Source: Gloeocapsa sp. PCC 7428
Lineage (GTDB): Bacteria; Cyanobacteriota; Cyanobacteriia; Cyanobacteriales; Chroococcidiopsidaceae
NCBI RefSeq assembly: GCF_000317555.1
Contig: NC_019745.1
Coordinates: 3,410,001 to 3,474,000 of the forward strand
Reading direction: 5' to 3'
DNA length: 64,000 bases
Of the stretch, positions 27,271 through 37,102 are shown in pieces. Below the pieces are notes generated by a model. The model saw nothing but the letters and a program-made list of their open reading frames with translations, had not been told where the DNA came from and did not search any database. Made by a program: the position numbers and the translations under genes. Each line of letters begins with the position of its first letter. Position 1 is the stretch's first letter.

Positions 27271-28948
27271 AACAAAGACAAAACAAACTAAAACAGTTGA
27301 TGTTCTAACTTTAGATTATCAACTAGCAGAATTGCCATCATCTCAACATCGAGTAGGATTGGCAGGATTAGTGTTAATTCTTCGCTGGTTAGAACGGCAG
27401 CCAGAATTTAAAGAAAAGGTTGAAAATGGTGCTATTTGTCAGCTAAATTGTCTTGACGACCGAGGTGCAACTTTAGAGCTAAATCGAGCCGGATTAGAAG
27501 CACTTTTTGACGAAATTTATGCAGCAAGTGCTGAAGAACAAGAACGCAATCAACTCCTCAAAAATCAACGTACAAAAGAGGTGATTCAACCGTTACGAGA
27601 AGAAGAAAGAGAGGAAACCGATCCTAAAACCAAAAAAAAGAAGGTTAAAAAAGTTTATATCTATCCTGTTGTTGTTCCCAAAGGCTCATTTTTATCCGAT
27701 CCGAGTTACGACAACAGTGCTGATAGCAATGGACTTTGGGTTAAACTCTGGCGAGATATGGTTTGGAATATTTTACGTGGTGTTCCTGCAACTCGTAAAC
27801 CTTTTGAAGCAAGAGCAGAAGGACAGTATAACGAAGATGCTATTAAAGTTTGGCAACAGTTAATTCAACCTGAAGAATTTACCGTTGATTTGCCTAGTAC
27901 CTATTTTTTAGGAGCACAAGCTAATAATGCTGAAAATACACCATTTAAAGACCGAGCCAGGTTTCAATTTTTATTGCATTTCTGGTCATTTGCTGCTCAA
28001 ATTTATGTTCCTGAAGTCATAGATAATGAGGGAAAAAGAAACTTTGTTGGATATGCGATCGCTATTCCTGATGTAGCTTATTTAGCATGGTTTTGTGATG
28101 AGTTACAAGATATTCTGCAACATCGCAGTATTGAAAAATCTGGTTATCGTCCCCGCGATTGCATTGTGGACTTAGCTATAGAAAGTGCTTTGGACATGAT
28201 GAAACGATTGCGCGATCGCCTAACTCAAACGATAGGAGAAAAAACAGGAATTGCTTCAACTGTCTTTGGGATTGATGTTGTTCACACAGAAAAACAAGGA
28301 AATAATATCCGCTTGCTTAGTGTTACCCGTCTCGATCCAGAAGAAGCAATGTTGGATCGTTACGTCCAGATTCGTAACAACTATTGGAGTCCCTTATTCC
28401 GAAAACAGCGATTACTTAATCTAGTGAATCATTCTCCTTGGTATGTAGGGTTTGATTCACTGCTTTGTACTCTTCCCTATGAACAAATTACCAAAAACGA
28501 TTACTTTAAGCATGACGTATATGAGGCGTTCAAAAACGAGAATACTATGACAGAAAAAAATGCATCAGTAACTGAAATCAACATCGAACAATTGGTTTTC
28601 CGGTTAGTAAAAGAATATGTCCGCGCTAAACTCAAATCCAAATATGGCTTGGAATGGAAAAAGGAATGGGAAATTTCTGGCTTCGCTAGCGACGAGCAAA
28701 AAGAAGCTAGAAATAAATCAGGCTACGGAAATTATGCTGAGAAAAAAGAAAAAATTGCCAAATCTGCGTTTCTGGATGTACGAAGTCGAACCGAAAGCAT
28801 TGACTTCATTAACTATTTTGTCTCTTCTTTATGTTCCGTTCCACAACACATGAAGTCGGAAGATTATGTGAGCTTAACTAAAGCTCTTTATGACGATACA
28901 GAACGTATTCGCACTTTAACACTACTTGCTCTTTCTGCTAATAGCTAA
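27263..28948 (+). CDS. cas8: Cas8 large subunit, MYXAN type (Cmx8/Cas8a1-like)
   Basis: Protein of 561 residues starting at a TTG with a strong AGGAGGTGGA ribosome site 2-11 bp upstream. The N-terminal GLAGLVLILRWLERQPEFKE, a very charged stretch near 110-130 (DPKTKKKKVKKVY) and the conserved middle (YAIAIPDVAYLAWFCDELQ) fit the large subunit next to DevR/DevS-type Cas7 and Cas5. In type I systems this subunit recognises the PAM and contacts Cas3. Assignment rests on position and general resemblance, since Cas8 proteins diverge quickly. Confidence 0.78.
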   Translation: MVKTKTKQTKTVDVLTLDYQLAELPSSQHRVGLAGLVLILRWLERQPEFKEKVENGAICQLNCLDDRGATLELNRAGLEALFDEIYAASAEEQERNQLLKNQRTKEVIQPLREEEREETDPKTKKKKVKKVYIYPVVVPKGSFLSDPSYDNSADSNGLWVKLWRDMVWNILRGVPATRKPFEARAEGQYNEDAIKVWQQLIQPEEFTVDLPSTYFLGAQANNAENTPFKDRARFQFLLHFWSFAAQIYVPEVIDNEGKRNFVGYAIAIPDVAYLAWFCDELQDILQHRSIEKSGYRPRDCIVDLAIESALDMMKRLRDRLTQTIGEKTGIASTVFGIDVVHTEKQGNNIRLLSVTRLDPEEAMLDRYVQIRNNYWSPLFRKQRLLNLVNHSPWYVGFDSLLCTLPYEQITKNDYFKHDVYEAFKNENTMTEKNASVTEINIEQLVFRLVKEYVRAKLKSKYGLEWKKEWEISGFASDEQKEARNKSGYGNYAEKKEKIAKSAFLDVRSRTESIDFINYFVSSLCSVPQHMKSEDYVSLTKALYDDTERIRTLTLLALSANS

Positions 28949-28975
28949 TTTACTCATATATTGGATGTAAAAAAC

Positions 28976-29866
28976 ATGAAAAAGAATCTATTTGCTACCA
29001 TTTTAACTTACCCTGCTCCTAGCTCTAACTATCGAGGTGAAAGCGAAGAAAATCGCACTGTTTTACAAAAAATTGCTAAAGGTAAGCAAGAATACACCGT
29101 TATTAGTCCAGAGTCTATGCGGAATGCTTTACGGGAAATGTTAATTAAAGCTGGAGTTCCTTGTAATCGAACTCGTTTGCACGACCAAGATCAACTTGCA
29201 GTTGAGTTTAAAGAATTTCCTAACGCAGAAAAATATGCTGATGATTTTCTTTTTGGTTTTATGGTAGCCGACAATGAAGCTATTAGAAGACATAGAAATT
29301 TACCATCTAAACGCGATAGTGTGCTGCGAATGAATATAGCTGTTGCTTTGAATCCTTATCGATTTGATGCTACCTTTCATCAATCTCCTTTGAATGCAGG
29401 CACAAGTCCTTGGAGAAATTCTGCTACTTCTGCTTTACTTCATCGAGAAGTTGCTCATACTGCCTATCAGTATCCCTTTGCCTTAGCTTACTCGGATTGT
29501 AAAAATAAACCAGAATGGACAAAAGCATTAATTACTGCAATTTCTCAATTATCAGATGTAGCGGGAGGTCATGCTCGTAGCTATTACGAAATGGCTCCGA
29601 AAAGTATTATTGCTCGTCTAACACCCAATCTAGTCGCAGGTTATGATACTTACGGATTTAATGAAAATGGCGAATTTCTTGAATTAAATCGGATAAAAGC
29701 TAGCGATCTACCTGGTGATGAATTTTGGATTGGTGGGGAAATTGTGCGCTCAATGTCGCCTGAAAAACGAGAATATCTGGAAAATGAAGGCGTTCGCCTT
29801 TACGAAAATCCCCAAAAACTTTTAGCTGATCTTGCCGATGAATTTCTATCTTCGGAGGCGGAGTAA
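28976..29866 (+). CDS. cas7: Cas7 backbone subunit (Cst2/DevR family)
   Basis: Protein of 296 residues from the ATG at 28976; an in-frame TTG 15 bp upstream is less likely. DevR/Cst2 features: FATILTYPAPSSNYRGESEE, VISPESMRNALREMLIKAG, FGFMVADNEA, and the later GGHARSYYEMAPKSIIARLT, all typical of RAMP backbone proteins coating the crRNA. The stop is directly followed by the cas5 ATG. In Myxococcus the homologue belongs to the dev operon. Confidence 0.9.
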   Translation: MKKNLFATILTYPAPSSNYRGESEENRTVLQKIAKGKQEYTVISPESMRNALREMLIKAGVPCNRTRLHDQDQLAVEFKEFPNAEKYADDFLFGFMVADNEAIRRHRNLPSKRDSVLRMNIAVALNPYRFDATFHQSPLNAGTSPWRNSATSALLHREVAHTAYQYPFALAYSDCKNKPEWTKALITAISQLSDVAGGHARSYYEMAPKSIIARLTPNLVAGYDTYGFNENGEFLELNRIKASDLPGDEFWIGGEIVRSMSPEKREYLENEGVRLYENPQKLLADLADEFLSSEAE

Positions 29867-30574
29867 ATGGATTGTCTGTGGCTTCGTATTCGTGCGCCAT
29901 TTGCTGCTTTTCGAGGGTTTCAAGCAGGAGTATATCGCGCTACTAGTCCTATTATGCCTCCCTCTGCCGTGCTAGGTTTAGTGTTGAATTTGGCAGGAAT
30001 CGAGATGCGAGATTACACAGATTATCAAAATTTGTTAATTCGTGCGGATGTTCCTTGTTTGAAAGTTGCGATCGCCACTTTACCTAATAGCAAAAGTGAA
30101 ATTTGTACGTTATATCAACAACTTCACTCGTACCCAGTTGGTAACTCTGGTAAAACCGATTTAAAGCCGCGAACCCACGGCGCGAAATATTGGATTACTC
30201 CTGTCAAGCGAGAGTTCTTAGTTGGATTGGATATGGTTTTAGGAGTGCAAGCCAGTAAGGAGTTATTAGAGGAGGTTCAGAAAGGATTAAAAGGAGAACT
30301 CGATCGCCCGCGTTATGGTTTGCCTTTTGCAGGAGATAATAATTTCTTGTTTGATCGCATTGATATCCTTAACGAAGTTCCCGAAGCATTTTGGTATATC
30401 CAGATGCAACCTGACGATCCACCCATGCGCGGTTCTTATCGTCTAACTGTAGCGATTGATCGCGCTGATAACAGCAAAACGACTAGCTTTTTGTATGCGC
30501 CTGTGGAAGTCGCAACAAGCGTTCCTCCAGAGCGAGCTTGGACTTGGACACCAAGAAAACCAGTTACAGTATAG
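29867..30574 (+). CDS. cas5: Cas5 (Cmx5/DevS-like)
   Basis: Protein of 235 residues. The N-terminal Cas5 signature is LWLRIRAPFAAFRGFQAGVY followed by SPIMPPSAVLGLVLNLAGIE; a central GLDMVLGVQASKELLEEV and RPRYGLPFAGDNNFLFDRI follow. Cas5 holds the 5' handle of crRNA in Cascade. It begins immediately after the cas7 stop and closes the effector operon; the next cas gene starts 124 bp later behind its own upstream element. Confidence 0.9.
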   Translation: MDCLWLRIRAPFAAFRGFQAGVYRATSPIMPPSAVLGLVLNLAGIEMRDYTDYQNLLIRADVPCLKVAIATLPNSKSEICTLYQQLHSYPVGNSGKTDLKPRTHGAKYWITPVKREFLVGLDMVLGVQASKELLEEVQKGLKGELDRPRYGLPFAGDNNFLFDRIDILNEVPEAFWYIQMQPDDPPMRGSYRLTVAIDRADNSKTTSFLYAPVEVATSVPPERAWTWTPRKPVTV

Positions 30575-30625
30575 TCACGGCGATCGCTATTTTGTACCAT
30601 GAAAATTACATAAATTTGGTTCAAC

Positions 30626-30648
30626 GCGGAAGCTTTTTTGCCTAGTTG
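30626..30648 (+). promoter_or_regulatory. Shared cas-locus element, copy 2 (upstream of cas4-cas1)
   Basis: GCGGAAGCTTTTTTGCCTAG plus TTG, 50 bp before the cas4-cas1 start; it matches 20 of 23 bases of the element before the WYL gene. The position in the only sizeable gap inside the cas locus suggests a second transcription start for the adaptation genes. Confidence 0.45.
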
Positions 30649-30698
30649 ACTGGCTAGATTGATGGCTGTGTAACACCTAATAAAACATTTATATTACG

Positions 30699-32369
30699 AT
30701 GCACGCTATCGATCTAGACCAAACCATAACAGAAGCTTTCCCAGACACTCTGCGCGTGTGCGCCCTTCATGCTTTCGCTTATTGTCCTCGCCTTTTCTAC
30801 CTAGAAGAAGTTGAGGAACTCTACACTCAAGATGCTGCTGTCTTTGCTGGACGGCAGTTACATGAGAAAATAGAGCAGCAGGAAGACGAAGAATGGCTCG
30901 ACCTTTATCTTGAAGATGAAATCTTGGGGTTAAGAGGGCGAGTAGATGCTTTGCGTACCCGCGATGGGCAAACAATTCCCTACGAACATAAACGCGGGCG
31001 TTGCTATCGAGACGATCGTAAACCTCAAGCATGGGAGAGCGATAAGCTGCAAATTTTAGCTTATTGTTGTCTGCTAGAGGCAGCATTAGGAATTACAGTT
31101 TCGGAAGGAAGAATCCGCTATCATGCCGACAATGTGTTGATTCGCGTTCCTTTGGACGAGCCAGGACGTCAATGGGTTAAAGATTCGATTCAACAAGCAA
31201 AACAGTTGCGGAAGTCTGCCTATCGTCCTCCTGTAACGAATAATGAGCATCTGTGTACCCGCTGTTCGCTATCTTCGGTTTGTCTGCCAGAAGAAGCACG
31301 GTTAGCACATAACAAAGAATGGCATCCCTTACGTTTATTTCCTCAAGATGACGAACGCGAAGTACTGCACATTCTCGAACCAGGAACTAGGGTAGGACGT
31401 ACAGGAGAACAACTAAAAATTAGCCGCCGCGATCAAGCCGATGAAAAGGTTTCTGTTGGGCAGGTTAGTCAAGTCGTTCTTCATAGTTTCGCTCAAATTT
31501 CTACCCAAGCTGTCCATTTTCTGGCTTACAAGGATGTTGGGATTCACTTTGTTTCTGGGGGAGGACGTTATATCGGTAGTGTCGATACTCGTTCGGGGAG
31601 TATTCAACGGCGCATCCGTCAGTATCAGGCATTAAGTCAATCGGATTTTTGTCTGGAACTGGCACGAAAACTGGTGAATTGTCGCGGCGAAGGGCAACGC
31701 AAGTTTTTGATGCGGGGAAAGCAGAAGAGCAAATCAGATAAGGCGGAACTAGAATATGCGATCGCACAAATGAAAGCGGTTCTTAAACAAGTTCCTCAAG
31801 TTCAATCACTGGAATCTTTGTTGGGGATTGAGGGCAATTTGGCTGCACTCTATTTTGGGACATTACCGCAGGTGTTGGCTTCAGATACCTCTGACTTACT
31901 AAAATTCTCTGGTCGAAATCGTCGCCCTCCCAAGGATCGGTTTAATGCTTTATTGAGCTTCGGTTACTCTTTGTTAATTAAAGATGTAATGAATGCCATT
32001 CTCACGGTTGGTTTAGAGCCAGCTTTGGGATTTTATCACCAACCCCGTACCCAAGCTCCGCCATTGGCATTAGATCTGATGGAAATTTTCAGGGTTCCTT
32101 TAGTCGATCTGATTGTCGTTACTTCTATTAATCGCAATCAATGGGATGTTAATACTGATTTTGAGGTGAGAGGTCAACAAGTTTGGCTTAGCGATCGCGG
32201 ACGGCGAAAATTCATCAGTATCTACGAGCAACGCAAGTCAGAGTCTTGGAAACATCCCGTGACTGGTTATTCATTAACCTACCGCCGTTTATTAGAACTA
32301 GAAGTTCGATTGCTCGAAAAAGAGTGGTCAGGCGAAGGTGGTTTGTTTGGGCAGTTGATTGTGCGGTGA
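30699..32369 (+). CDS. cas4-cas1: Cas4-Cas1 fusion protein (spacer acquisition)
   Basis: Protein of 556 residues. Residues about 15-205 are Cas4: a RecB-like nuclease with D83 and E96-x-K98, and four iron-sulfur cysteines (C29 in AYCPRLFYLEE; C186, C189 and C195 in LCTRCSLSSVCLPEE). Residues about 222-556 are Cas1 with catalytic E378 (GIEGNLAALYFG), H447 (GFYHQPR) and the acidic cluster D459/E462 (ALDLMEIFRVPLVD). Cas4 trims prespacers and checks PAMs; Cas1 with Cas2 integrates them. Fused Cas4-Cas1 is known in several type I subtypes, including MYXAN-like loci. All active-site residues are present. Confidence 0.93.
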   Translation: MHAIDLDQTITEAFPDTLRVCALHAFAYCPRLFYLEEVEELYTQDAAVFAGRQLHEKIEQQEDEEWLDLYLEDEILGLRGRVDALRTRDGQTIPYEHKRGRCYRDDRKPQAWESDKLQILAYCCLLEAALGITVSEGRIRYHADNVLIRVPLDEPGRQWVKDSIQQAKQLRKSAYRPPVTNNEHLCTRCSLSSVCLPEEARLAHNKEWHPLRLFPQDDEREVLHILEPGTRVGRTGEQLKISRRDQADEKVSVGQVSQVVLHSFAQISTQAVHFLAYKDVGIHFVSGGGRYIGSVDTRSGSIQRRIRQYQALSQSDFCLELARKLVNCRGEGQRKFLMRGKQKSKSDKAELEYAIAQMKAVLKQVPQVQSLESLLGIEGNLAALYFGTLPQVLASDTSDLLKFSGRNRRPPKDRFNALLSFGYSLLIKDVMNAILTVGLEPALGFYHQPRTQAPPLALDLMEIFRVPLVDLIVVTSINRNQWDVNTDFEVRGQQVWLSDRGRRKFISIYEQRKSESWKHPVTGYSLTYRRLLELEVRLLEKEWSGEGGLFGQLIVR

Positions 32370-32378
32370 GGCAGTATC

Positions 32379-32672
32379 ATGGCAGAACTGAAGAATTGGT
32401 ATTTAGTCTGTTACGATATTCGCTGCCCTAAGCGATGGCGTAAAGCTTACAAGCTGCTGGAGGGTTACGGAGAACGTGTTCAATACTCGATTTTTCGTTG
32501 TTGGTTAAGTCAGCGGATGCGAGAAAAGCTGCGATGGGAATTGGAGAGAGTTCTAACGAAAGAAGACGATTTAATTTTGATTCGTCTTTCTCAGCAGTGT
32601 GTGAAGGATTTGCCCAAGTACAATCGTCCTAATACTTGGTTGTTAGACGAAAAAGGTTTTCGGGTAATTTAA
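32379..32672 (+). CDS. cas2: Cas2
   Basis: Protein of 97 residues with the Cas2 ferredoxin fold: YLVCYDIRCPKRWRKAYKLL, GERVQYSIFRCWLSQ and LTKEDDLILIRLS. The N-terminal Asp of YDI is the conserved acidic residue. It starts 9 bp after cas4-cas1 and is the last gene before the leader and array; with Cas1 it forms the integrase. Confidence 0.95.
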   Translation: MAELKNWYLVCYDIRCPKRWRKAYKLLEGYGERVQYSIFRCWLSQRMREKLRWELERVLTKEDDLILIRLSQQCVKDLPKYNRPNTWLLDEKGFRVI

Positions 32673-32925
32673 AAATGCAAGTACCTCTGAATGTGGCAGC
32701 CAAATAAAGCATGAAAACAGCCCTGTGTACTGTTTTATATAGCTTAGAGGTTAAAAAAACACGTACTGAGGTGCTTGCAAAACGGCCAAACCCTTACTGT
32801 ACAGGGATCTTGAAACCAAGGAAAGTATGTTTTTATTGTCCAATTGGTCATTTCTGGTCATCTATGAGGAGGTGCTTGTGTAATGTAGCAGGAATACTTA
32901 CCAAGAAATGGTTTCAGCGTTCGGC
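32673..32925 (+). promoter_or_regulatory. CRISPR leader
   Basis: 253 bp between cas2 and the first repeat with no plausible gene. It contains a direct repeat GAGGTGCTTG at 32768-32777 and 32869-32878, and a doubled GGTCAT (about 32846 and 32856). Leader status follows from its place beside the perfect-repeat end of the array. I see no unambiguous promoter. A 94-codon open frame that runs on into the first repeat is not considered a gene. Confidence 0.7.
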
Positions 32926-35900
32926 GTGTTTTAACCTTAGATGCCACAAGGCGTTGATCACACGGGCTTGCCTGTATCCTTGTCCAATGACATAGATAGT
33001 GTTTTAACCTTAGATGCCACAAGGCGTTGATCACTTTTGATTTTCTAACTCAAGCTCCCGAATGCGATCGCTGTGTTTTAACCTTAGATGCCACAAGGCG
33101 TTGATCACGGAACTAATCGCTATTTCGTTAGCGGAAGTCTTGGGTGTTTTAACCTTAGATGCCACAAGGCGTTGATCACGCTATATTTAATTCTTTTTTC
33201 ACCCAATTACGAGCGTGTTTTAACCTTAGATGCCACAAGGCGTTGATCACTCGATAGCCGCGCCGCTCGCCATCAGCCGTTCAGGAGTGTTTTAACCTTA
33301 GATGCCACAAGGCGTTGATCACATCATCAATTTCCAAAACAGCACAGACATCCTTAGGTGTTTTAACCTTAGATGCCACAAGGCGTTGATCACTTTCTGA
33401 TCCTGGAACGTATGGAAATCCGTTAAAGTGTGTTTTAACCTTAGATGCCACAAGGCGTTGATCACAAGCTGTGCGCCAAAACTTCGGAAGTCTTCAGATG
33501 CTGTGTTTTAACCTTAGATGCCACAAGGCGTTGATCACGTGTAAGTCAGTTAGAATCTGACCTACAGCGCCTTGTGTTTTAACCTTAGATGCCACAAGGC
33601 GTTGATCACTGTTTATTTCTAGCTGCACTAACTTTAGGTACCATCAACATGTGTTTTAACCTTAGATGCCACAAGGCGTTGATCACACCTTCCCTAGCTT
33701 GACTGCGCGTCGTAAAAATCGCGTGTTTTAACCTTAGATGCCACAAGGCGTTGATCACACGCACGCGGGATTGGTGGGCGTTTATTGCAGCAGTGTTTTA
33801 ACCTTAGATGCCACAAGGCGTTGATCACTTTACGTCGAAAGCGTGGTTTGACTGAGTAAACGCGTGTTTTAACCTTAGATGCCACAAGGCGTTGATCACA
33901 TACCGCTGTTGCGATTGGTGACGACGAAGTTACTCTAGTGTTTTAACCTTAGATGCCACAAGGCGTTGATCACTGATAGTAAATACGCCTTAGAAGTTGC
34001 AAAATGTGGTGTTTTAACCTTAGATGCCACAAGGCGTTGATCACATTCAGGCAGCGGGGAGAATCAGAGCGAACAATCGGTGTTTTAACCTTAGATGCCA
34101 CAAGGCGTTGATCACAGTCTCGTAATGGTGCGCGCGTTGAGTTTTTAAAGAGTGTTTTAACCTTAGATGCCACAAGGCGTTGATCACAATAGCGCTAGCG
34201 CGTCTTACACACGCGTCTAGGCGGTGTTTTAACCTTAGATGCCACAAGGCGTTGATCACGCATGATTGGGCTTGCTGAGGCTGCTGAGGATTTTAAGTGT
34301 TTTAACCTTAGATGCCACAAGGCGTTGATCACTGTAAGGCGCGTTACACCATGAAATTCAACAGATGTGTTTTAACCTTAGATGCCACAAGGCGTTGATC
34401 ACTGCTGGGAAGCTTTCTGCCCGTGTACGGATTGACAAGTGTTTTAACCTTAGATGCCACAAGGCGTTGATCACAAAACCGTAACACCATCAACCCAGTT
34501 ATTCAAAGCGTGTTTTAACCTTAGATGCCACAAGGCGTTGATCACGCAAACCAGATGCGATTGCGCGCTGATTTTAGCTTAGTGTTTTAACCTTAGATGC
34601 CACAAGGCGTTGATCACATCCAGATATCTGCGCCCAACGACTCAGCAATTTCTGTGTTTTAACCTTAGATGCCACAAGGCGTTGATCACCGGCGTGCCTT
34701 GCGGCTGTAGATTTTCACTGTGAGGTGTTTTAACCTTAGATGCCACAAGGCGTTGATCACTTTTATCCTGCTTTTCTGATGGTGTGGCACTATACTGGTG
34801 TTTTAACCTTAGATGCCACAAGGCGTTGATCACGTCGCGTTGTGGGAACTAGCAACAGCGCCACTAACAGTGTTTTAACCTTAGATGCCACAAGGCGTTG
34901 ATCACACTACATGTGCGGTTACCGTAACGCAACGCTAACTCTGTGTTTTAACCTTAGATGCCACAAGGCGTTGATCACTTGATGAGGAGATCGGATGGAT
35001 TTCTAGTAGAAGCGGTGTTTTAACCTTAGATGCCACAAGGCGTTGATCACAATGAAGATGAATGAGCAGCCAAATTCACGAGCGATGTGTTTTAACCTTA
35101 GATGCCACAAGGCGTTGATCACATATTCGTTACTGTTTAATTATTGTAGTAAGCTAGTGTTTTAACCTTAGATGCCACAAGGCGTTGATCACTTACGTGG
35201 GTCTAGTGCTTCTCCTTTGCCCAAACCTGTGTTTTAACCTTAGATGCCACAAGGCGTTGATCACTACCTAACCATTCCACGCGAAGACTTCGAGAAAAAG
35301 TGTTTTAACCTTAGATGCCACAAGGCGTTGATCACCTAGCTGCATCAAAAAGTACGTCTGCACTAAAGCTGTGTTTTAACCTTAGATGCCACAAGGCGTT
35401 GATCACTCTATAGGTTTGTAACTCATGGTCGTCTGAATGTTGTGTTTTAACCTTAGATGCCACAAGGCGTTGATCACCTTCCCAAAGTTCTTCTCTGAGT
35501 TCGGGCTTCTCCTGTGTTTTAACCTTAGATGCCACAAGGCGTTGATCACAAGATGAATTCCTAATTTACGTCGTAGATGAGGAGGGTGTTTTAACCTTAG
35601 ATGCCACAAGGCGTTGATCACAGGATAATCAGCACTGGAGACTACCCAAATCAGAGTCTGGTGTTTTAACCTTAGATGCCACAAGGCGTTGATCACAAAG
35701 TCTACAGCAGCCAAGCACGCTGCATAGGGTTCGTGTTTTAACCTTAGATGCCACAAGGCGTTGATCACAGCGAGCAATCAAGTCGATTGACTTTTTAGCA
35801 GTGTGTTTTAACCTTAGATGCCACAAGGCTTTGATCACCCTTAAACAACGTGCGCCAGCTATCAGGCTTACCTGCGTGTTTTAACCTTAGATGCCACAAG

Positions 35901-36179
35901 GCGTTGATCACGAGGAGTAGGTAAATCACTGCTCTCCTACGATATTGTGTTTTAACCTTAGATGCCACAAGGCGTTGATCACCTAAATCGGCCGTTTTTA
36001 TCCTACTTCTTACAGTCTGTGTTTTCACCTTAGATGCCACAAGGCGTTGATCACGGAATTAGTACCGATTGCTAGCGATCGCTATGAGGATGTGTTTTAA
36101 CCTTAGATGCCACAAGGCGTTGATCACTGGTGATTGCCCGTGACTCGATTCAACAGATTCATCGATGGTGTTTTAACCT
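32926..36179 (+). CRISPR. CRISPR array, 45 full 36-bp repeats plus a decayed terminal repeat
   Basis: By hand count there are 45 full repeats starting GTGTTTTAACC and ending GTTGATCAC, with spacers of 34-39 bp (unit 70-75 bp). All appear identical except the one at 35803 (GGCTTT for GGCGTT) and the one at 36019 (TTTTCACC for TTTTAACC). At 36168 a final repeat keeps only its first 12 bases. Damage at the right end marks the old, leader-distal end, so transcription runs on the plus strand like the cas genes. The repeat RNA can form AUGCC-ACAA-GGCGU, and cutting at its base would leave the 8-nt handle UUGAUCAC. Some spacers contain GCGATCG, suggesting cyanobacterial or cyanophage sources. Confidence 0.98.
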
Positions 36180-36274
36180 CACGCGATCAAGTGCTAACAT
36201 TCCCTATTGAGATGAGTCCTAGCGATTCTTCGGGAGATATTAAAGCATCCCATAAGGCTTTTCAATTATCTGTA

Positions 36275-37096
36275 TCAATCCAGAATTTGGATCAAATCAC
36301 CACAGCGAATCGTACCACCTTGCACGACACTGGCGTAAACGCCCACGTTGCCATTATTGTGCTGCACCGCTGTTTTAAGAATACTTGGATCGTTGGGTAA
36401 ATCGCCTTGCGGTAATGTTGTCATCACACAACGGGGACAAAAGCCTGTAATTTTGATTTGAACTTCCTCCCCGATCGCAACTATGCGGTCAATCCAGTCG
36501 TTTTCGATAAAATTGTTACTCGTAGTCGAAGCAATTTCAATATTAGGACGAAATCTGCGCATCTCAAATCGTCCTGATGGAGTTAATTGCTGTAAGCGTT
36601 CGATTGTTGCTGTTGTAAGTAGATGCAGCGTCGCTAAGTCAAAAAAAGTACTCGCAGGTATCTTCTCATCTGTAACTGTTTCTCGGTGGGGAAGCCCATC
36701 CATGTCTAGCCAGTATTCTTCTAGGATAGGTTCGGGTGGTGCGGTTGATGCGAGTGTTACCTCACGTCCTAAAACACTGGAAAGTAACTCGTTGATATTT
36801 TCTTGTTCGCTTGATAGTTTTGTGCCGTCTGGGAGGGTAATTTCAACGGAAGGAATGTGAGTTGTTGTCGGTAAATCAACAAAAGCAGCATGGAAGTCGA
36901 ATAATTTAGCCCATTTGCGAGGATTTTTGGCGCTGACGACTTTACCTGTAGCTGATTCAATCAAAGCATAAGTGCGATCGCCTACTATTCCTTGTTCGCT
37001 AATCGCAGTTGCATCCAACTTTTCCCCCATCATTGATTTAACAGGGTAACGCCACAAGGAAACAACCGAACCAACTACCGACGCTGCTCTCATCAC
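36275..37096 (-). CDS. MOSC domain protein (mARC/YcbX-like molybdenum reductase family)
   Basis: Protein of 273 residues with an N-terminal MOSC_N beta-barrel (about 8-120; LWRYPVKSMMGEKLDATAIS, GIVGDRTYALI) and a MOSC domain (about 130-270). The motif RFRPNIEI and the RCVMTT stretch with C223 match the molybdenum-ligand cysteine of mARC proteins, which reduce N-hydroxylated compounds. No C-terminal 2Fe-2S ferredoxin domain is present (unlike YcbX). It begins 6 bp after the small membrane protein gene and is the third gene of the amt operon, pointing to a nitrogen-compound role (inference). Confidence 0.85.
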   Translation of the reverse strand: MMRAASVVGSVVSLWRYPVKSMMGEKLDATAISEQGIVGDRTYALIESATGKVVSAKNPRKWAKLFDFHAAFVDLPTTTHIPSVEITLPDGTKLSSEQENINELLSSVLGREVTLASTAPPEPILEEYWLDMDGLPHRETVTDEKIPASTFFDLATLHLLTTATIERLQQLTPSGRFEMRRFRPNIEIASTTSNNFIENDWIDRIVAIGEEVQIKITGFCPRCVMTTLPQGDLPNDPSILKTAVQHNNGNVGVYASVVQGGTIRCGDLIQILD

Positions 37097-37102
37097 AATA
37101 CC

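Noticed and set aside
24218-32672. A transposon-linked CRISPR (CAST) locus
   Set aside because: Intact cas3 and cas4-cas1-cas2 are present and no TnsA/B/C or TniQ genes are nearby, so it is an ordinary defence locus.
32711-32995. 94-codon plus-strand frame after cas2
   Set aside because: It runs through the leader into the first repeat and spacer, has no domain and poor start context.
33694-36040. Several minus-strand open frames of 60-124 codons in the array with repeating INALWHLRLKH
   Set aside because: They are translations of the CRISPR repeat and random spacers, not genes.
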